From the NCBI RefSeq assembly GCF_000425185.1, contig NZ_AULH01000005.1:186001-250000 (forward strand): 64,000 nucleotides of DNA, in the 5' to 3' direction. Both the position numbers and the translations under genes were made by a program. This stretch comes from Pleomorphomonas koreensis DSM 23070. Its GTDB lineage: Bacteria > Pseudomonadota > Alphaproteobacteria > Rhizobiales > Pleomorphomonadaceae. Under the pieces are notes generated by a model that ran no database searches, was not told the origin of the DNA, and saw only the letters and a list, made by a program, of their open reading frames with translations. Shown piece after piece: positions 8,069 to 16,056 of the stretch; positions within the stretch are counted from its first letter, which is position 1; each line of letters opens with the position of its first letter.

Positions 8069-8842
8069 ATGCTGTCCGCTCCCGCCATCGCGCTTGCCGG
8101 CGTCGGCAAGGTGTTCGCCACCGAGGCCGGCGGCAGCGTGACGGCGCTCTCCGGCGTCGACCTCACGGTGGCCACAGGCGAATTCGTGGCGCTGATCGGC
8201 CCGTCCGGCTGCGGCAAGAGCACCATCCTCAGGCTGGTCGCCGGGCTCGACCGCCCGAGCGAAGGCACGGTCAGCGTGCACGGCGGCGATCCAGAGGCGC
8301 TCTGCCGGGCCCACAAGCTGGGCTTCGCCTTCCAGGACGCGGCGCTGCTGCCCTGGCTCGACGTCAGCGGCAACATCGCCATGTCCTTCCGCCTGGCCGG
8401 CCTTGCGACGGACGCCCAGCGCGTCGCCGCGCTGATCGACCTCGTCGGCCTTGCCGGCTTCGAGCGGGCGCGGCCGGACGAACTCTCCGGCGGCATGCGC
8501 CAGCGCGTCGCCATCGCCCGGGCGCTGGCGCTGGAGCCGGAGCTGCTGCTGCTCGACGAGCCGTTCGGAGCGCTCGACGCGGTGACGCGGCGGCAGATGA
8601 ACCTCGAATTGCAGCGCATCTGGAGCGCGGCGCGGACAACGACGCTGCTCGTCACCCACGCCGTCGACGAGGCGCTGTTCCTGGCCGACCGCGTGGCGGT
8701 GATGAGCCCGCGCCCCGGCCGCATCGCCGAGGAGGTGACGGTGCCCTTCGGCCGGCCGCGCGCGCCGGCGCTGCTGCGCGAGGCCGCCTTCCACGCGCTC
8801 GAGGACCGGCTGACCGAGGCGCTGCTGCCGGAGGCCGGTTGA
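8069..8842 (+). CDS. ABC transporter ATP-binding protein, SsuB/TauB type, without adjacent permease
   Basis: 257 residues. Walker A 'GPSGCGKST' at 44-52, Q-loop 'FQDAALLPWL', signature 'LSGGMRQR', Walker B 'LLLLDEPFGALD', H-loop 'VTHAVDEA'. The 'PWLDV' after the Q-loop glutamine and 'GALDAVTR' after Walker B are typical of nitrate/sulfonate/taurine importers. It would energise an inner-membrane importer, but no permease or binding protein adjoins it; the genes upstream are regulatory or DUF1349, and tRNA genes follow. It may serve a transporter encoded elsewhere, possibly even the SsuC-like system at 25.6 kb. Confidence 0.85.
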   Translation: MLSAPAIALAGVGKVFATEAGGSVTALSGVDLTVATGEFVALIGPSGCGKSTILRLVAGLDRPSEGTVSVHGGDPEALCRAHKLGFAFQDAALLPWLDVSGNIAMSFRLAGLATDAQRVAALIDLVGLAGFERARPDELSGGMRQRVAIARALALEPELLLLDEPFGALDAVTRRQMNLELQRIWSAARTTTLLVTHAVDEALFLADRVAVMSPRPGRIAEEVTVPFGRPRAPALLREAAFHALEDRLTEALLPEAG

Positions 8843-8904
8843 GCAAGCGGTGCAGCCTATTGCGCAGCCGGCCCCGAAACGCTAGGTAACCGTCAGGTTT
8901 GTCA

Positions 8905-8981
<77 letters not shown>

Positions 8982-9041
8982 AACCTCTGGTTTCCCACGG
9001 TCTTCGTTCGAAGATCGTTCGCGACAGAGGAGAGGACCCCG

Positions 9042-9347
9042 ATGCCGGCGCGAATCTACAAGCCTGCCAAGACCGCCATGCAGTCCGGACAGGGCCGTAC
9101 GGAGCGCTGGCTCCTGGAATTCGAGCCCGAGAAGCCCAAGAGCATCGAACCTTTGATGGGCTACACCTCGTCGGGCGACATGCGCCAGCAGGTGCGCCTT
9201 TCCTTCGACACGCGGGACGAGGCGATCGCCTACGCGGTGCGCGAGGGCCTCGCCTATCAGGTGATGGAACCCAAGGAGCGGACGCCGAAGAAGCTCTCCT
9301 ACTCCGACAACTTCAAGTTTTCCAAAGCCGAGACCTGGACGCACTGA
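9042..9347 (+). CDS. ETC complex I subunit, NDUFS4-like family
   Basis: 101 residues. The conserved start 'ARIYKPAKTAMQSGQG', then 'WLLEFEP', 'IEPLMGYTSSGDM', 'VRLSFDTRDEAIAYA' and the C-terminal 'YSDNFKF' are the alphaproteobacterial homologue of the mitochondrial 18-kDa complex I subunit NDUFS4. It is a small soluble accessory subunit on the matrix/cytoplasmic arm of NADH:quinone oxidoreductase. GAGGAGAGG precedes the ATG. It stands alone between two tRNA genes, as is common in Hyphomicrobiales. A divergent paralogue is encoded at 56406-56975. Confidence 0.9.
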   Translation: MPARIYKPAKTAMQSGQGRTERWLLEFEPEKPKSIEPLMGYTSSGDMRQQVRLSFDTRDEAIAYAVREGLAYQVMEPKERTPKKLSYSDNFKFSKAETWTH

Positions 9348-9384
9348 GCCGGTCTGTTTTGCGGCGGTAGTCCGCCGGCCCGAC

Positions 9385-9461
9385 GGCTCCATAGCTCAGC
9401 TGGATAGAGCAGCCGCCTTCTAAGCGGCAGGTCGCAGGTTCGAGCCCTGCTGGAGTCGCCA
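9385..9461 (+). tRNA. tRNA-Arg (TCT)
   Basis: Acceptor GGCTCCA (9385-9391) pairs with TGGAGTC (9451-9457, one G-T pair), discriminator G, CCA at 9459-9461. The anticodon stem GCCGC/GCGGC closes loop CTTCTAA with anticodon TCT. The T-loop TTCGAGC is present. Confidence 0.95.
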
Positions 9462-9726
9462 ACTTCAAAAATAGAAGCGCCTAATCAACGCGATACGGTG
9501 CAGAATTCGCAACCTTTGATCAGGGTTGGGAGATTTCGTCTGGGGCATGCTCTTCAAGGCGGATGATGGCCGACTTGGAAAGAACCTTTTGGCCGGTGAT
9601 CGACATGATTTCATGGGCGCCGCAACCGGCTTCGGTGCGGCGCGTCTGCCGCCTTGCTGCCGCCCCTTTTTCCGGCAGGATGGAGGTCGGCGAAATCCGG
9701 GGCGAAATCCCGGCAGGAGCGGCGCG

Positions 9727-10101
9727 ATGGACGTGGAACGCATCGGACGGCGGCTTTTCCAGGCGGCGGGCGTGGCCTGTCTCGTCGCCGTCGTGGTGCT
9801 GTCGGTCCTGCCGGGCGCCGAGCGCCCGCACATCTTCGGCTCGGGAAACGTCGAGCATTTCCTCGCCTATGCCGGCACCGCCTTCTTCGCCTCGACGCTG
9901 CCGGCGTTGCGCGGCTGGCGGATCGTCGTCCTGCTATCGGCCGCCTCGCTTCTCTTCGAGGGAATACAGATGTTTATCCCCGGTCGCGGCCCCGGCCTCG
10001 ACAACTGGGCCGCCTCGACGATCGGTGCCCTCGCCGGGCTGCTTCTCGCCCGCGCCTTCGTCACCGTCGCCCGCTCGGCGCTCGCCATCGCCTCGCGCTG
10101 A
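9727..10101 (+). CDS. VanZ-like small membrane protein
   Basis: 124 residues with an N-terminal arginine-rich start, then about four hydrophobic segments (residues 11-30, 42-58, 63-82, 95-118). The VanZ-type pattern is present: 'SVLPG', 'NVEHFLAYAGTAFF', a 'FEGIQMFIPGRGPGLDNWAASTIGALAG' region in which the conserved E..Q and D..N residues sit. VanZ-family proteins are inner-membrane proteins of unclear function; the name comes from teicoplanin resistance. AGGAGCGG lies upstream of the ATG. Its stop codon abuts that of the convergent deoR-type gene with no spacer. Confidence 0.8.
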   Translation: MDVERIGRRLFQAAGVACLVAVVVLSVLPGAERPHIFGSGNVEHFLAYAGTAFFASTLPALRGWRIVVLLSAASLLFEGIQMFIPGRGPGLDNWAASTIGALAGLLLARAFVTVARSALAIASR

Positions 10102-10863
10102 TCAGCTCACCGTCAGCTCGACGCCCGACTGCTTCAGTGCCGCCGCCAGCGTGTCCGGCGGCGAGGCGTCGGTGATCAGTGCGGCGATGTCGCGCCAGGA
10201 GGCGTAGCGGGAGGGAAAGACGGCGTCGAACTTGGAATGGTCGGCCACCACCACGCATTTCGCCGCCCGCGCCACCATCGCCGTGTAGACGGCGCCGCAT
10301 TCCAGCAGCGCCTCCGACGGGCCGTCGACGGTGAGGCCCGAGGCGCCGGTGATGGCGCAGTCGGCGTAGAAGTTGCCGAGGAAGGACACGGCGTGCGAGC
10401 CGACGGTGGCGCCCTCGCTGGCATGATAGTCGCCGGGCAGCATCAGCACCTTGATGGTCGGATTGAAGGCCAGCACCGTTGCCACGCCGAAGGAATGGGT
10501 GATGACGGTGATATTCTTCATCTCGATGGCGATGCGGCGGGCAACGTGGACGGTGGTGGCGCCGGAACCGATCATCAGCACGCGGGCGTCGCCGATCACC
10601 TTCAGCGCGGCGCGGGCGATGCGCTGGCGCTCCTCAACGTAGAGGCGGTGGCGCTCGGTGACCGACGGCTCGGTGCTGAGCGGCCGTACGGCGCCGCCAT
10701 AGGTGCGGTTGAGCAGACCCTGCGTCGTCAGCTCGTCGAGGTCGCGGCGGATGGTCTCGGTGGAGACGTCGAGCCGTCGCGCCAGTTCGGCGACGCGCAA
10801 GGACGGGCTGGAATCGAGCTCGGCGAGGATCTGCGTCTGCCGCGACGTCTTTGTCCGCTTCAT
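10102..10863 (-). CDS. DeoR-family transcriptional regulator
   Basis: 253 residues. N-terminal DeoR HTH 'LAELDSSPSLRVAELARRLDVSTETIRRDLDELTTQGLLNRTYGGAV' (residues about 14-60) and a C-terminal DeoRC sugar-phosphate-isomerase-like sensor with 'IGSGATTVHVAR' and 'VVVADHSKFDAV'. Members usually sense phosphorylated intermediates. It is the last gene behind the polyamine-type ABC operon (101 bases after the second permease). It plausibly controls that operon and the divergent and downstream catabolic genes through the ATGTTG/CAACAT sites at 15.0 and 18.4 kb. A phosphorylated ligand would fit the kinase at 17.4-18.4 kb. Confidence 0.9.
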   Translation of the reverse strand: MKRTKTSRQTQILAELDSSPSLRVAELARRLDVSTETIRRDLDELTTQGLLNRTYGGAVRPLSTEPSVTERHRLYVEERQRIARAALKVIGDARVLMIGSGATTVHVARRIAIEMKNITVITHSFGVATVLAFNPTIKVLMLPGDYHASEGATVGSHAVSFLGNFYADCAITGASGLTVDGPSEALLECGAVYTAMVARAAKCVVVADHSKFDAVFPSRYASWRDIAALITDASPPDTLAAALKQSGVELTVS

Positions 10864-10964
10864 GCTGCGCGTTCCGCTCCCGTTCGGGCGACTCGGCCCG
10901 TCCCTTCGTTTGACAGGTTTTCAGGTCGGGCCGACGGCGGTCAAGGCGCCTTCCGGCTTGTCCG

Positions 10965-11765
10965 CTACCTCATGCGCCGCCGGACCAATATCCGGATCAG
11001 CCCGCCGGCCAGGAGCAGCGCCGCGGCGGCCAGCGTGCTCATGGTGCCGAGCGCCGGCACCATCGGCGTGTAGCCGGCCACCATCTTGGAATAGAGCCAT
11101 TTTGGCACCGTCGAATCGGCGCCGGCCGTATAGAGCGATAGCGGGAAATTGCCCCAGGAGAGCAGGAAGGCAAACAGCGCGCCCGACCAGATGCCCGGCC
11201 AGAGGATCGGCAGCGTCACCGTGCGCAGCGTGAAGAGGCGCGATGCGCCGAGATCGCTCGCCGCCTCCTCCAGGACGGGATCGAAGCTGAATACCTGGAT
11301 GGCGATCACCAGCGTCACCACCGGCACGATCCAGACGAGATGGGCGACCACCGCCGTCTTCCAGGTGGGGCTGATGCCGAGCGCGTTGAACCACAGCAGC
11401 AGCGCCAGGCCGAGCACCGGTTGCGGAAAGAAGATCGGCAGCAGCAACAGGCGCTGGAAGGCGCGGCGGCCCTTCCAGGGATAGCGGGCGAAGGCCAGCG
11501 CGCCGAAGAAGGCGAAGAGGACACTCAGCACGGTGACGAGCAGGGCGATCAGCAGCGAGTTCTGGACGAGGACGTGGATCTCGAAGCTGTCCCAGGTCTT
11601 GCCCCACCACTCGCCGGACAGCACCCTGACCGGAAAGGCGAAGTAGCGCCCTTTCGACAGGCCGGCCAGCGCGCCGCAGGCGATCGGCAGGTAGATGGCC
11701 AGCACCACGAAGGCGGTCCAGGCGCGGATGAGGAAACGGCTGCGGGTTTCGCCGAGGGTGTGCAT
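10965..11765 (-). CDS. ABC transporter permease, PotC-like
   Basis: 266 residues, six predicted membrane spans. The EAA cytoplasmic loop is 'VLEEAASDLGASRLFTLRTVTLPILWPGI', the coupling helix contacting the ATPase. Best resembles the second permease (PotC/YdcV) of spermidine/putrescine-type importers. Three bases separate it from the upstream permease stop, so the two are translated together and form the heterodimeric channel. Cargo is likely a polyamine or related amine, by context only. Confidence 0.88.
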   Translation of the reverse strand: MHTLGETRSRFLIRAWTAFVVLAIYLPIACGALAGLSKGRYFAFPVRVLSGEWWGKTWDSFEIHVLVQNSLLIALLVTVLSVLFAFFGALAFARYPWKGRRAFQRLLLLPIFFPQPVLGLALLLWFNALGISPTWKTAVVAHLVWIVPVVTLVIAIQVFSFDPVLEEAASDLGASRLFTLRTVTLPILWPGIWSGALFAFLLSWGNFPLSLYTAGADSTVPKWLYSKMVAGYTPMVPALGTMSTLAAAALLLAGGLIRILVRRRMR

Positions 11766-11768
11766 GGT

Positions 11769-12647
11769 TCAGCGCTTTCCGAGGATCTTGTCGAGGTCGA
11801 GCCGGGCCATGGCGGCGAGCGCCAGTCCGGAAACGATCAGCACGAGGATGAGGGCGAGAGCCGAGCCGAGCGGCCAGTTCTGGGCGTAGGTGAAGGCCGC
11901 CTCGATATCCTGCGTGATGGTGATCACCGACTGTCCGCCGAGGATCTTGGATTCGGCCACGGCGCCGGCCGACAGCACGAAGGTGAGCAGCGCGCCGATC
12001 AGGATGCCGGGCATGGCGAGCGGCAGCTCCACCGCCCGCCAGATCATCAGCCTGTTGGCGCCGAGGTCGCGGGCGGCGTCGACGAGGTCGCGCGGGATCA
12101 TGGCGATGCCGAGCGTCATCGGGAACAGCATGAACGGCAGATAGACGTAGACCATGCCGAACAGGGTGATGCCGGGGGTGTAGAGCAGCTCCGGTCCACC
12201 GGGAAAGCCGAACCATTTCAGGGCGCCGTCGAGCACGCCGTTCTTGATGAAGAACAGCACCCAGCCGTAGAGGCGGACGTTCTCGGAGACGAACAGCGGG
12301 AAGACGAACAGCACCGACACGAGGCCCGACCAGCGGCCGAACACCCGGTTGAGGCCATAGGCGATCGGGTAGCAGACGATCAGCAGGATCACCACGCAGG
12401 CAAAGGCGAGCGCCAGCGCCCAGGCGAAGGACATCCAGACGGTGTTGTTGGTGTCGAAGATCGCCGCGAAGTTCTCCAGCGTGAAGGAGCGGAAGACGTC
12501 GAAGCTCTTGGGCGTCGCGAAGGCGTAGGCGGCGACGGTGAGAAGCGGGGCGAGGAAGCCGGCGGCGAGCAGCGCCAGCACCGGCAGGGCGGCGCGCAGG
12601 CCGGGCGTCAGCTTCGGCGCGGGAGCGGAGAGCAAGGTTTCCGCCAT
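11769..12647 (-). CDS. ABC transporter permease, PotB-like
   Basis: 292 residues from the ATG at 12647, which follows the ATPase stop after one base (TGA-G-ATG); an in-frame ATG 33 bases further upstream lies inside the ATPase gene and is less likely. About six membrane spans; EAA loop 'LVDAARDLGANRLMIWRAVELPLAMPGI'. The 'LYGWVLFFIKNGVL' and 'MTLGIAMIPRDL' segments match PotB/YdcU-type permeases. It is the second gene of the ATPase-permease-permease series after the binding protein. Confidence 0.88.
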   Translation of the reverse strand: MAETLLSAPAPKLTPGLRAALPVLALLAAGFLAPLLTVAAYAFATPKSFDVFRSFTLENFAAIFDTNNTVWMSFAWALALAFACVVILLIVCYPIAYGLNRVFGRWSGLVSVLFVFPLFVSENVRLYGWVLFFIKNGVLDGALKWFGFPGGPELLYTPGITLFGMVYVYLPFMLFPMTLGIAMIPRDLVDAARDLGANRLMIWRAVELPLAMPGILIGALLTFVLSAGAVAESKILGGQSVITITQDIEAAFTYAQNWPLGSALALILVLIVSGLALAAMARLDLDKILGKR

Positions 12648-12648
12648 C

Positions 12649-13752
12649 TCAGCCTCCCACCACGATGGCGCTTGCGGCATCCCAGCCGATGGTCACCTCG
12701 CCGTCGCCCTTCCAGGCGGCGGCGCGCGGCACCTCGACGAGGAAGGTGCGGCCGGTGCGGCTTCTCACCTGGTATTGCAGACGCGAGCCGAGCGAATACT
12801 CGTTGAAGATGGTGCCGGAAATCGTGTTGTCGGCGCCGGCTTCCGCCGTCACGAAGCGCATGTATTCGGGGCGGACGACGACGCTGGCCTCGTCGCCGGC
12901 GATAGCGAGACCGGGCGCCACCGCCACCGGCCGGCCGTCGCGGCGCAGCCAGCCGTCGGCCGAGCGACGAACGGGGATGACGTTCACCTCGCCGAAGAAC
13001 TCGGCGACGAAGCGGTCGGCCGGCGCCGTGTAGATCTGTTCGGGCGTGCCGATCTGCACCAGCTTGCCGGCGCGCATGACGCCGATGCGGTCGGACATCA
13101 CCATCGCCTCTTCGAGCGAATGGGTGATGTAGACGAAGGTCTTGCCGCTCTCGCGGTGGAGGTCCTTCAGCTCCTTCTCCAGGAGCTTCTTCAGCTTGTA
13201 GTCGAGGGCGCTGAGCGGCTCGTCGAAGAACAGCACGTCGGGGTCGTAGGCGAAGGCGCGGGCCAGCGCCACGCGCTGCTTCTCGCCACCCGAGCAGAGC
13301 ATGACGTTCTTGGCGTAATAGTCCTCGGGCAGGCGCACCTTGGCCATCAGTTCCAGCGCCCGCCTGCGCCGCTCGTCGGGGGCCACCTTGCGGACGCGCA
13401 GCGGGAACTCGATGTTGTCGCCCACCGTCATGTGCGGAAAGAGGGCGAGCGACTGGAAGACGAGGCAGGTCGGCCGGCGGTTGGACGGCACGTCGTTGAT
13501 CAGTTCGCCGCGCAGCGTGATGTAGCCGTCGCTGGGGCTTTCGAGGCCGGCCAGCATCCTGAGCAGCGTCGTCTTGCCGGAGCCGGACGGGCCGACGATG
13601 GTGACAAACTCACCCTCATCAATGTCGAGGCTGATGCCGTCGACCGCCGCGAAGCCGTCGAACAGCTTGCAGACATCGACGAGTTGCAGCACCGGCCGCG
13701 GCGTCTTCGGGGCGGCGGGCGAGAAGGGCGTGGGAGAGGCAACAGACGACAT
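12649..13752 (-). CDS. ABC transporter ATP-binding protein, PotA-like
   Basis: 367 residues from ATG 13752; the frame stays open upstream, but the protein family begins here. Walker A 'GPSGSGKTT' at 54-62, Q-loop 'VFQSLALFPHM', a slightly atypical signature 'CSGGEKQR', Walker B 'VLFFDEPLSALD' and H-loop 'ITHSLEEAM'. A C-terminal TOBE/MOP region (residues about 270-360) is present, as in PotA and MalK. It energises the adjoining PotB/PotC-like permeases in the inner membrane. Confidence 0.9.
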   Translation of the reverse strand: MSSVASPTPFSPAAPKTPRPVLQLVDVCKLFDGFAAVDGISLDIDEGEFVTIVGPSGSGKTTLLRMLAGLESPSDGYITLRGELINDVPSNRRPTCLVFQSLALFPHMTVGDNIEFPLRVRKVAPDERRRRALELMAKVRLPEDYYAKNVMLCSGGEKQRVALARAFAYDPDVLFFDEPLSALDYKLKKLLEKELKDLHRESGKTFVYITHSLEEAMVMSDRIGVMRAGKLVQIGTPEQIYTAPADRFVAEFFGEVNVIPVRRSADGWLRRDGRPVAVAPGLAIAGDEASVVVRPEYMRFVTAEAGADNTISGTIFNEYSLGSRLQYQVRSRTGRTFLVEVPRAAAWKGDGEVTIGWDAASAIVVGG

Positions 13753-13823
13753 GGGCGAGGCATCCTGAAGGCAGGGCAAGGGAGCCGCCCGCCGTGCGGC
13801 GGACGGCGATGTCCGGGCGCGGG

Positions 13824-14963
13824 TCAGCCGCGCTGGCGCTTGGCGGCCAGCACGATTTCCAGCGCCTTGTCGTAGTCCGGCACGATGTCGTATTCGGCCG
13901 AGCGGGCCATCTCCTCCTCGAGGCTGTCCCACTGGATGGCGTCGAGTTCCTCCTTGGTGAACAGCTTGAAGCAGTCGGGATTGCCCATCTGCGTCACTGG
14001 GTTGAAGGTGCCCTCGGCGAAGGCCACGGTATGGGCCACCTCCGGCCCCTGCACATATTCGAGGAACTCTGTGGCCAGCGGCGACAGCTCGGGGTTGTTG
14101 ACCGTCGAGGTGATCTCGATCCAGGAGACGCCGCCCTTGCCGTCGATCGGCCCTTTCAGCGGCGTGATGGCGCGGAGGTTGGGGTAGCCGTCGGCGCGGG
14201 CCGGCGATACCGAATAGGTGCCGCCGGTGAAGTAGAGGTCGATCTCGCCGGAGATCAGCGCCTGATTCATGGTGGCGATGTCGCCGATCATCTTGGCGCC
14301 CTTGAAGACGCGCACCGCCGTCTCCTCGAAGGCCTTGAAGTCGGCCTCGCTGTGCTCGACGAAGGGGTTGATGCCGGCGGTGAGGAAGATGTCGAAGACA
14401 TTCCAGTCGTCGGATTCGAGGATGCCGTATTTGCCGGCCAGCGCGGGATCGTTGAACAGGTTCCAGCCCTGCTCCTCGGCGGTGGCGCGGCTGATCTTGT
14501 CGGTGTTGACGACGAAGGAATAGGGCCCGAAGCGCTGGGCCATGCCGAGCAGATCCTTGCCGTCGTCGCTCATCGCCCAGCGGTAGGGCGCCTTGAAGGC
14601 CGGCAGCATCCTGTCGAAATAGGGCTCGAAGGTATCGCGCGGCAGCGGCTTGATCAGGCCGGCCGGCGCCATCACCTTGCGCGCCCAGGGATTGTTGACG
14701 TTGATCAGGTCCCAGACGGCGGTCTCGCCGGCCCGGAGGCGGTTGATCATCGTCGGGTCGTTGGTGAGGCTTTCGGCCTTCACCGTGGCGCTTTTCTCGG
14801 CCCGGAACGGGTCGAGCACCTGCGCCGAGTTGTAGCCCTCCCAGCAGAGAATGTTGAGTTCGCCCTCGCGGGCGGCGAAGGCGCGGCTGGCGCCGATGAG
14901 CGGACCGGCGAAGGCCGCCGCGCCCATCATCTGCAGCATGTTGCGTCTGGATAGCGGACCCAT
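13824..14963 (-). CDS. ABC transporter substrate-binding protein, PotD-like, with Tat-type signal
   Basis: 379 residues from the ATG at 14963, chosen because AGGAAAGG precedes it and because the signal begins here; the frame extends upstream to 15143. The leader 'SRRNMLQMMGAAAFAGPL' has the twin arginine of Tat export signals. The mature part 'LNILCWEGYNSAQVLDPF', 'DLINVNNPW', 'GVSWIEITSTVNNPE' matches the spermidine/putrescine (SBP_bac_8) binding proteins. It is periplasmic and first in the operon SBP-ATPase-permease-permease-deoR. The ligand is probably an amine; the neighbouring kinase and phospho-lyase argue for a hydroxylated one. Confidence 0.88.
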   Translation of the reverse strand: MGPLSRRNMLQMMGAAAFAGPLIGASRAFAAREGELNILCWEGYNSAQVLDPFRAEKSATVKAESLTNDPTMINRLRAGETAVWDLINVNNPWARKVMAPAGLIKPLPRDTFEPYFDRMLPAFKAPYRWAMSDDGKDLLGMAQRFGPYSFVVNTDKISRATAEEQGWNLFNDPALAGKYGILESDDWNVFDIFLTAGINPFVEHSEADFKAFEETAVRVFKGAKMIGDIATMNQALISGEIDLYFTGGTYSVSPARADGYPNLRAITPLKGPIDGKGGVSWIEITSTVNNPELSPLATEFLEYVQGPEVAHTVAFAEGTFNPVTQMGNPDCFKLFTKEELDAIQWDSLEEEMARSAEYDIVPDYDKALEIVLAAKRQRG

Positions 14964-15264
14964 GGTGAAAACCCTTTCCTGCTGATGGTTGCACTGTTCC
15001 CGTTTTCTTATGTTGGAAGTCTGTCGCAAAAATGTGTTGTTTACAACATCAATTTCGTTGGGCATGCTAGCCGTCATAGAGGGGCAGATGTGCGGCAAGC
15101 GAAGGGCTCGCTCGGCATGCGACGCAGAAGGCACCGTCTGCAACGCCCGATTTTCCGCAGATTATGGCGGATTTCGGAAAAAGCCCGTTTGTTGGTCGAA
15201 GGCTGCCGCAAAGCTGGACGCCCTGCCGGAATTTTGGTCAAGCAACAAAGAGAGTGGGAACAAA
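14964..15264. promoter_or_regulatory. Divergent promoter region between the ABC operon and the SDR gene
   Basis: About 300 bp without a gene. It contains the inverted and direct repeats described at 15010-15052 close to the binding-protein start, and must also supply the promoter of the SDR gene to the right. Confidence 0.6.
15010..15052. promoter_or_regulatory. Candidate DeoR operator (ATGTTG...CAACAT elements) near the ABC operon start
   Basis: ATGTTGGAA at 15010-15018 and CAACATCAA at 15044-15052. The inverted repeat TGTTG-TTTA-CAACA spans 15035-15048. The same two 9-mers recur at 18428-18448 in front of the kinase gene. The sites lie 47-89 bases upstream of the binding-protein ATG, where a repressor would act. 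Confidence 0.5.
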
Positions 15265-16035
15265 ATGTTGAAGTCACTACATGGAAAGACGGCAATCGTC
15301 ACCGGCGGCAGCCGCGGCATCGGCAAGGGAATCGCCCTCCGCTTCGGCGAAGCCGGCCTCAACGTGCTGGTGGTGTCGCGCAGCGAGGCGGATGCGGCGG
15401 CGGTGGCCGGGGCGATCGGCCCCAACGCCAGCGGCCTTGCCGCCGACGTGTCGACGCCGGAGGGTTGCGCCGCCATGGCCGCGGCGGCCGTCGAGCGCTA
15501 CGGCTCGATCGACGTGCTCTGCGCCAACGCCGGCATCTTCCCGGCCGCCAGGCTGTCGGAGATGACGGCGGCCGACTTCGACCACGTGATCGCCACCAAC
15601 CTCCGCTCGACCTTCCTCAGCGTATCGGCGGTGCTGCCGGCGATGACGGCGGCCGGTGGCGGCCGCATCATCCTCACCTCATCGATCACCGGCGCCATCA
15701 CCGGCTATCCCGGCTGGGCGCACTACGGCGCCAGCAAGGCCGGCCAGCTCGGCTTCATGCGCACGGCGGCGATCGAGCTGGCGCCGAAGGGCATCACCGT
15801 CAACGCCGTGCTGCCGGGCAACATCCTCACCGAGGGGCTGGAAGGCGTTGGCGCGGACTATATGGCGAAGATGGAGGCGTCGATCCCGATGCGGCGGCTC
15901 GGCACGGTGGCCGACATCGCCAACGCCGCGCTGTTCCTCGCCTCCGAGGAGGCCGGCTACATCACCGGCCAGACGATCACCGTCGACGGCGGCCAGATCC
16001 TGCCGGAAAGCCTCGGCGCGCTGGAGGCGATGTGA
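15265..16035 (+). CDS. SDR-family oxidoreductase (FabG-like)
   Basis: 256 residues, classical short-chain dehydrogenase. Cofactor motif 'TGGSRGIG' at 12-19, structural 'CANAG', catalytic Ser in 'ILTSSITG', Tyr and Lys in 'YGASKAG', and C-terminal 'GYITGQTITVDGG'. It is annotated FabG-like by similarity, but the setting beside an amine importer and a phospho-lyase suggests oxidation or reduction of an alcohol/aldehyde intermediate in that pathway. ATG 15265 starts the SDR fold; the frame is open upstream but carries no homology. It converges on the aminotransferase-type gene (21-base gap). Confidence 0.88.
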   Translation: MLKSLHGKTAIVTGGSRGIGKGIALRFGEAGLNVLVVSRSEADAAAVAGAIGPNASGLAADVSTPEGCAAMAAAAVERYGSIDVLCANAGIFPAARLSEMTAADFDHVIATNLRSTFLSVSAVLPAMTAAGGGRIILTSSITGAITGYPGWAHYGASKAGQLGFMRTAAIELAPKGITVNAVLPGNILTEGLEGVGADYMAKMEASIPMRRLGTVADIANAALFLASEEAGYITGQTITVDGGQILPESLGALEAM

Positions 16036-16056
16036 GGGGGCGGCGCTTTCGCGCCG

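Noticed and set aside
12649-14994. One apparently continuous frame spanning the ATPase and the binding-protein gene
   Set aside because: Only the part from 13752 downwards has homology; the upper part is an out-of-frame read of the binding-protein gene.
16043-16056. Small GC hairpin between the SDR and the aminotransferase genes
   Set aside because: Only a five-base stem without a T-run; not enough to call a terminator.
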